DNA from: Mycolicibacterium aurum
GTDB taxonomy: Bacteria; Actinomycetota; Actinomycetes; Mycobacteriales; Mycobacteriaceae
Assembly (NCBI GenBank): GCA_900078775.1
Contig: LT549889.1
Span: 1,364,001-1,428,000, forward strand
Reading direction: 5' to 3'
DNA: 64,000 nucleotides
The position numbers and the translations under genes were made by a program. Below, in pieces: positions 59,523 through 64,000 of the stretch. The notes beneath the pieces are model-generated. The model saw nothing but the letters and a program-made list of their open reading frames with translations. It had not been told where the DNA came from and made no database searches. The first letter of the stretch is position 1; the number at the start of each line of letters is the position of its first letter.

Positions 59523-60542
59523 TCACGAGGCGATCCGCAGCACCATCCGGTAGCGAGCCCGGCCGCTGTCCATCGCCGCATAGGCCTCCGCGGCCTGTGC
59601 CAGGGGCAGCTCCTGCACCCGCGCTCGCACCCCGGACTGCACCGCGAACTTCATGGTGTCCTCGACGTCGCGGGCGGTGCCCGACGGGTGCCCCGTGACG
59701 CTCACCCCGGGCGTGATCAGCTGCAGCGGGCTGATCGGCAGGGGATCGGGTGTCACTCCCACCACGATCAGCTCACCGCGCGGCAGCAGGCCGCCCACGG
59801 TGTCGCCCATGGCCTGCGAATTCGCGGCGGTCGCCAGCACGACCGACACACCGCCGAGGGCCTGCAGCGCCGCCCCGACGTCACCGGCGGTCGAGTCGAC
59901 GTAGTGGTGCGCCCCGAGATCCAGGGCGTCCTGCGCCTTGTCCGCACCGCGGGCGATGGCGACGGTCTCGAACCCCATCGCGCGGGCGAACTGGACGCCG
60001 AGGTGTCCCAGGCCGCCGATGCCCAGCACCGCCACCCGGTCGCCCGGCTTGGCCTTGGTCTCGCGCAGACCGTGGAACACCGTGACACCCGCGCAGCTCA
60101 TTGGGGCGGCCTCGACGAAGGACAGCTCGTCGGGGATCCGGGCCAGCGCGTTGGCCGGCACGGTCGCCGACTCGGCGTACCCGCCCGGGTAGTGCCAGCT
60201 CGGGATCTGGCCGTTGGCGCAGTGGATGAAATCTCCTTGGCGGCACGGCACGCAGTGCCCGCAGTGCCCGCCGAACCAACCGACGGCCACCCGGTCGCCG
60301 ACGGCGTACTCCTGTACGCCCGCACCGACCTCGGCGATGGTGCCGGCGATCTCGTGTCCGGGCGTCAGCGGCCAGGACAGGCCGGGGAAGGCGCCGTTGA
60401 CGAACGCGTGGTCGGTGCCGCACACGCCGCAGGCCTCGACGGCGATGCGGACGTGGTCGCGGCCCGGCGGGGTGGTGTCGACTTCGGCGAGCTCTAGGGC
60501 GGCGCCTGCCGATGCGACCTGAACTGCGTGATGACGTGCCAT
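59523..60542 (-). CDS. Zinc-dependent alcohol dehydrogenase
   Basis: 339 residues from the ATG at 60540-60542. Catalytic zinc ligands in CGVCGTDHAF and TPGHEIAGTI, structural-zinc Cys in GHCGHCVPCRQGDFIHCANG, and the Rossmann motif VLGIGGLGHLGVQFARAMG. It resembles bacterial medium-chain NAD(P)-linked alcohol dehydrogenases of the AdhP/AdhA type. Substrate not predictable. No operon partner. Confidence 0.92.
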   Translation of the reverse strand: MARHHAVQVASAGAALELAEVDTTPPGRDHVRIAVEACGVCGTDHAFVNGAFPGLSWPLTPGHEIAGTIAEVGAGVQEYAVGDRVAVGWFGGHCGHCVPCRQGDFIHCANGQIPSWHYPGGYAESATVPANALARIPDELSFVEAAPMSCAGVTVFHGLRETKAKPGDRVAVLGIGGLGHLGVQFARAMGFETVAIARGADKAQDALDLGAHHYVDSTAGDVGAALQALGGVSVVLATAANSQAMGDTVGGLLPRGELIVVGVTPDPLPISPLQLITPGVSVTGHPSGTARDVEDTMKFAVQSGVRARVQELPLAQAAEAYAAMDSGRARYRMVLRIAS

Positions 60543-60690
60543 ATTCGTCCTCGAGGTCGATGCTGGGTGATCTCTCCTGTCTACTCGCGCAGGCGGCCGA
60601 CAGCAGCGGAGTTGGCCCAAATTGCGGGCGACGTGACCAGGCGATTCCAGCTGCCCGGTAAAGGCGTGCTAGTCTTCCTCCTCGTTCCCC

Positions 60691-60762
60691 GGTCTCGTAG
60701 CTCAGGGGGAGAGCGTCCGCCTCACACGCGGAAGGTCACTGGTTCGATCCCAGTCGGGACCA
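60691..60762 (+). tRNA. tRNA-Val (anticodon CAC)
   Basis: 72 nt, CCA not encoded. Acceptor GGTCTCG/CGGGACC, anticodon stem CCGC/GCGG with loop CTCACAC. A strong terminator begins 9 bp later. Confidence 0.97.
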
Positions 60763-60770
60763 CAAGAAAA

Positions 60771-60794
60771 GCCGCCCATCCGGGCGGCTTTTTT
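60771..60794 (+). terminator. Intrinsic terminator of tRNA-Val(CAC)
   Basis: GCCGCCC-ATCC-GGGCGGC followed by TTTTTT. The one textbook U-tract terminator in the window; it also lies 3 bp from the end of the convergent PhyH-type gene. Confidence 0.93.
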
Positions 60795-60797
60795 GGT

Positions 60798-61580
60798 TCA
60801 GGCGGCGGAGGGTTCGACGACTTCCGGCGGGCCGGCTCGTTCGGTCCCACGGATCGCGCGCTGTACCCGCACCGCTGCCTCCAGCGCCCTACTCGTGCGG
60901 TGGGGACGACCGACCTGCAGGACGAGGGTCGCGCGGACCTCGCCCGGGGTGCACGGCAGGTTCGCGTGCAGCGTGCGGTAGCCCCAGAACAGACAGATAT
61001 CGCCGGGGTGCAGATCCACGATGCGGATCCGGTCGTCGCTCAGCAACCCGCGCCGGAGCCAGCGGCGGTAGAAGCCGCTCTGCACGATCATCTTCTCGAC
61101 GATATTGACCAGGACAGAGCGCCGGAACGGGCGATTATTAGCCAGTGTGATAAGTTCGCCGGAAAGGCCCCGCCCGGACTGGGGTATGCAGATGGGAACG
61201 ACCACTGTCAATACGCTCGGGTCGTAATGGAACCACCACGCTCCGCCTTCCGCGGTGGGCCCGGCGACGACGCGCAGGGCGACGTCGTCGATGCCGGCAT
61301 CCTCGGACGATTCCGGGAACCGGGAGCGAACCGTTTCCGCGAGAAATGTCCGCAGCGTCGGATCGTTCACGAATTCCACTGCTGTTGAGTGCTGTTCGAG
61401 ATCTGAGGATCGAACGAAGTGGTCTTGCCGACCCCGCGTGGCGAGCAGACGTTCGATGTCGATGCGGGCACGGTTCACCCACTGCTCGTCGACTGCCCGG
61501 GGGAGTCGCACGATGCCGTCGGTGTCTAATTCCGCCGCGATGTCACGTCCGCCGCGGTAGCTCAATATTGGTCTTTCCAT
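60798..61580 (-). CDS. PhyH-type Fe(II)/2-oxoglutarate dioxygenase
   Basis: 260 residues from the ATG at 61578-61580. Double-stranded beta-helix with iron ligands His118-x-Asp120 (WWFHYDPSVLTVVVPI) and His205 (FWGYRTLHANLPC), and a distal Arg-containing strand (GEVRATLVLQVGR). It resembles phytanoyl-CoA dioxygenases; substrate unknown. Stands alone between a tRNA terminator and the divergent aldehyde dehydrogenase. Confidence 0.78.
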   Translation of the reverse strand: MERPILSYRGGRDIAAELDTDGIVRLPRAVDEQWVNRARIDIERLLATRGRQDHFVRSSDLEQHSTAVEFVNDPTLRTFLAETVRSRFPESSEDAGIDDVALRVVAGPTAEGGAWWFHYDPSVLTVVVPICIPQSGRGLSGELITLANNRPFRRSVLVNIVEKMIVQSGFYRRWLRRGLLSDDRIRIVDLHPGDICLFWGYRTLHANLPCTPGEVRATLVLQVGRPHRTSRALEAAVRVQRAIRGTERAGPPEVVEPSAA

Positions 61581-61827
61581 TTCGTGCTAATCATACGAAT
61601 CGGTTTGCTGGGTGCGTTCTTGGGTGCCGTATTCCGGCCACGTCCCGGGTGGTGGGGCGACGCCGTTCGCCAAAGGTCGGTGGCCGGTTCATCGCATCTG
61701 GGTCGATAGCGGAAACCTGCTCACAAACCTAAAGCCATGAGGTATTGACGCCACAGTTGCGGCGTGCCTAGGCTGGCCGAGTCCCGCTGGGGGACAACGA
61801 TTGATCGCGGCATACGAGGGAGCGTCA

Positions 61828-63255
61828 GTGGCGGAGTCGGCGACGGAAAAACGTCTGTACATCGGCGGCGAGTTCCGCCCCGCCACCGAAACCGTCCCGA
61901 TGGTCGAGGCCGCCACCGGCGAGGTCTTCGCCGAGGCGCCCTGTGCCGCCGAAGCCGATATCGACGACGCCGTCGCCGCCGCCCACGGCGCCCCCGCCGT
62001 CGCGTGGCGCACCGCCGCACCGACCGAGCGGGTCGCCGGCCTGAAACGGTTCGCCGCCGCGCTGCGTGCCCGGGCCGAGGACACCGCCGTCCTGGTCAGC
62101 CGGGAGAACGGCACGCCGATCACCCTGTCGCGCACCGTCAACGGCATCTTCCCGGCCGCCCTGGTCGGCTACTACGCCAAGCTGATCGCCACCTGGCAGG
62201 CCGAAGAGACCCGCCCCGCGTTGATCGGGCACACCGTGGTGCGCCGCGAACCCGTCGGCGTCGTCGGCGCCATCACCCCGTGGAACTACCCGCAGGCGCT
62301 GGCCATCATGAAGATCGCACCCGCACTGGCCGCCGGCTGCGCGGTGATCCTCAAGGCGGCCCCGGAAACCGCCCTGGACGCCCTGGTGTTCGCCGAAGCG
62401 GCCCACGAGGCCGGCTTACCCGCGGGCGTGCTCAGCGTCGTCCCGGGGGGCATGGCGGCGGGCGCGCACCTGGTCAGCCATCCCGGCGTCGACAAGATCG
62501 CCTTCACCGGATCCACCGCCGCCGGCCGGGCCATCGGCGCGACCTGCGGACAGCTGATCCGCCCGGTCACCCTGGAACTCGGCGGCAAGTCCGCCGCGAT
62601 CATCCTCGACGACGCCGACCTGCCCACCACCATCGCCGGGCTGCGCACCGCCTCCTTCGTCAACAACGGGCAGACCTGTCACCTGAGCTCGCGGATCCTG
62701 GTCCCGGAATCCCGCTACGACGAATTCGTCACCGCCATCGCGGGATTGGCCGACAGCCTCGTCGTGGGCGACCCGCTGGACGACAAGACCGACATCGGCC
62801 CGCTGGTCAGCGAGCGCCAGCGTGAGCGGGTGCTGGAGTACATCGAGATCGGCCGCGCCTCGAATGCCCGGCTGGTCGCCGGCGGCAACATTCCCAAGGA
62901 ACGCGGCTGGTACGTCGCACCCACGGTGTTCGCCGACGTCGACAACCGGGATCGGCTGGCCCAGGAGGAGATCTTCGGCCCGGTCATCACCGTCACGGCC
63001 TACCGCGACCAGGCCGAGGCCGTCGCGCTGGCGAACGACACCGAATTCGGCCTGGCCGGCACGGTGTGGTCGCAGGACAGCGCCCGCGCCGCCGACATCG
63101 CCCGCGCCATGCACACCGGCTCGGTGGGTGTGAATCACTATCAGCTGGACATCAATTCACCGTTCGGTGGCATCAAGTCCAGCGGGCTCGGACGTGAGCT
63201 CGGGCCCGAGGGACTCGATGCCTACCACACCACCAAGTCGATCTACTGCCTCTAG
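61828..63255 (+). CDS. NAD(P)-dependent aldehyde dehydrogenase
   Basis: 475 residues from the GTG at 61828 behind GAGGGAG. ALDH superfamily signatures: TPWNYPQALAIMKIAPALAA, nucleotide fold FTGSTAAGRAIG, general base Glu in VTLELGGKSAAII, catalytic Cys in NNGQTCHLSSRI and the end NSPFGGIKSSGLGRELGPEG. It oxidises an aldehyde to an acid; the exact substrate is unclear. The stop overlaps the convergent acyl-CoA synthetase gene by 4 bp. Confidence 0.94.
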   Translation: MAESATEKRLYIGGEFRPATETVPMVEAATGEVFAEAPCAAEADIDDAVAAAHGAPAVAWRTAAPTERVAGLKRFAAALRARAEDTAVLVSRENGTPITLSRTVNGIFPAALVGYYAKLIATWQAEETRPALIGHTVVRREPVGVVGAITPWNYPQALAIMKIAPALAAGCAVILKAAPETALDALVFAEAAHEAGLPAGVLSVVPGGMAAGAHLVSHPGVDKIAFTGSTAAGRAIGATCGQLIRPVTLELGGKSAAIILDDADLPTTIAGLRTASFVNNGQTCHLSSRILVPESRYDEFVTAIAGLADSLVVGDPLDDKTDIGPLVSERQRERVLEYIEIGRASNARLVAGGNIPKERGWYVAPTVFADVDNRDRLAQEEIFGPVITVTAYRDQAEAVALANDTEFGLAGTVWSQDSARAADIARAMHTGSVGVNHYQLDINSPFGGIKSSGLGRELGPEGLDAYHTTKSIYCL

Positions 63256-64000
63256 CGGACCTTGGCGAACCGGCTGGGCACGTCGCCGTACTCGGCGCGG
63301 ATCGAGACCTTGTCGAGCTTGCCGCTGGGCAGCCGGGGCAGCGCCTCGGCCCGCAGCACCACATAGCGGGGCACCTTGTAGTCCGACAGCTGTTCGGCGC
63401 AGTGCGCGATCACGGTGGCCTCGTCCACGCTGTCGTCGGCGGGCGTGATGATCGCGGCGGGTGTCTCGCCGAACCGCTCGTCGGGCACGGCGATGACGGC
63501 GACCTCGGCGACGCCGGCCAGCTTGGCGATCACCGCCTCCAACTCCACCGGGGAGATGTTGATGCCGCCGGAGATGATCAGGTCCTTCTTGCGGTCGACG
63601 AATTTCACCCGGCCGTCGTCGTCGCAGACGCCCAGGTCGCCGCTGTGCAACCAGCCGCCGTAGATGGCGGCCGCCGTGGTCTCGGGGTCGTTCCAGTACC
63701 CCGGCGTCACCAGCGGCCCGCGCACCACGATCTCACCGGGCACCCCGGCGTCGGCCAGCGTGCCATCGGCGTTCATCACCCGCACCTCGGTGAAGATCGA
63801 CCCGCTGCCACAGGAATCCGGATGCGCCAATGCCTCGGACTTCAGGGTGGCCGTCGCGACGCCGCCCGCCTCGGTCATGCCGTAGATCTGCCGCAGCAGT
63901 ACATCCTTCTCGGCCCAGCGGTGCAGCAGATCCACCGGCACCGCCGCGCCGCCGACGATCGCGGTCTGCAGCGACCGCAGGTCCGCGTCGGCGAATTCCG
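63252..64000 (-). CDS. AMP-binding acyl-CoA synthetase (FadD type), partial
   Basis: The C-terminal 249 residues or so of an ANL enzyme whose 5' end is beyond the right edge. Visible motifs: IYGMTEAGG (A5), GWLHSGDLGVCDDDGRVKFV (A7/A8), DRKKDLIISGGINISPVELE and the adenylation Lys in LPRLPSGKLDKV. It activates a carboxylic acid to acyl-AMP then acyl-CoA. It may take the acid made by the adjacent aldehyde dehydrogenase, although the two are convergent. Confidence 0.93.
   Translation of the reverse strand, partial: EFADADLRSLQTAIVGGAAVPVDLLHRWAEKDVLLRQIYGMTEAGGVATATLKSEALAHPDSCGSGSIFTEVRVMNADGTLADAGVPGEIVVRGPLVTPGYWNDPETTAAAIYGGWLHSGDLGVCDDDGRVKFVDRKKDLIISGGINISPVELEAVIAKLAGVAEVAVIAVPDERFGETPAAIITPADDSVDEATVIAHCAEQLSDYKVPRYVVLRAEALPRLPSGKLDKVSIRAEYGDVPSRFAKVR

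Overview
This window comes from the chromosome of a GC-rich mycobacterium, most likely a rapidly growing Mycolicibacterium. The gene order ideR-sigB-DUF3099-DUF3039-BrkB ... sigA-ppgK-suhB-cei-DUF4193-DUF3093-dut-DUF3710-(a/b hydrolase)-OB fold-DUF3159-ceoC-ceoB-APC permease-RNA methyltransferase ... dxs-rnd-DUF3000-hemE-cgoX-chdC ... msrB-aftC-Rv2672-ribD-like-zapE-GNAT-clpC2 follows the Rv2711-to-Rv2667 block of M. tuberculosis, in inverted orientation. Gene names were assigned from family knowledge and motif reading. No database search was run.

Region 1 (1-18.9 kb) is core chromosome: the iron regulator IdeR (cut by the window edge), the sigma factors SigB and SigA, polyphosphate glucokinase, SuhB, Cei, dUTPase and the CeoB/CeoC potassium-uptake regulators. 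Region 2 (18.9-39.4 kb) is core with accessory pieces: a LexA-box-preceded DUF222/HNH gene, a TetR regulator with a divergent small membrane gene, NhaA behind a structured leader, Dxs, RNase D, the last three haem-synthesis steps (HemE, CgoX, ChdC), a membrane-anchored GGDEF-EAL protein, MsrB, the arabinosyltransferase AftC, a lipoprotein hydrolase-fold protein lacking the usual Ser, ZapE and ClpC2. ClpC2 has a striking double-operator promoter. Region 3 (39.4-43.7 kb) holds SRPBCC proteins, a class I DAHP synthase with a C-terminal frameshift behind an aromatic-codon (Tyr-Trp-Arg-Phe) attenuator leader, a DUF5994 pair and small genes.

Region 4 (43,682-59,065) is a 15.4-kb integrated element in the 3' end of tRNA-Val(GAC). 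A 23-bp direct repeat marks both ends, and a further 21-bp repeat inside each end looks like integrase arm sites. Its left module is a tyrosine integrase resembling that of phiRv2, an excisionase, a replication initiator with an embedded iteron-like origin, a putative helicase loader, a WhiB-like regulator, several small genes, a coiled-coil protein and a terminase-small-subunit-like protein. No capsid, portal, large terminase, tail or lysis gene is present. This is the layout of a phage satellite (PICI-like). The right half is cargo that looks like defence: a proteasome-like N-terminal-Thr hydrolase, a zinc-ribbon/HNH nuclease, two trypsin-like proteases, an Rmf/CrpP-like small protein, a large SIR2 NADase-type protein and a membrane-anchored protein. 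The element also brings its own terminator for the tRNA, replacing the native one it pushed 15 kb away.

Region 5 (59-64 kb) has the tRNA-Gly/Cys/Val cluster, a zinc alcohol dehydrogenase, a second tRNA-Val(CAC) with a strong terminator, a PhyH-type dioxygenase, an aldehyde dehydrogenase and a partial acyl-CoA synthetase.
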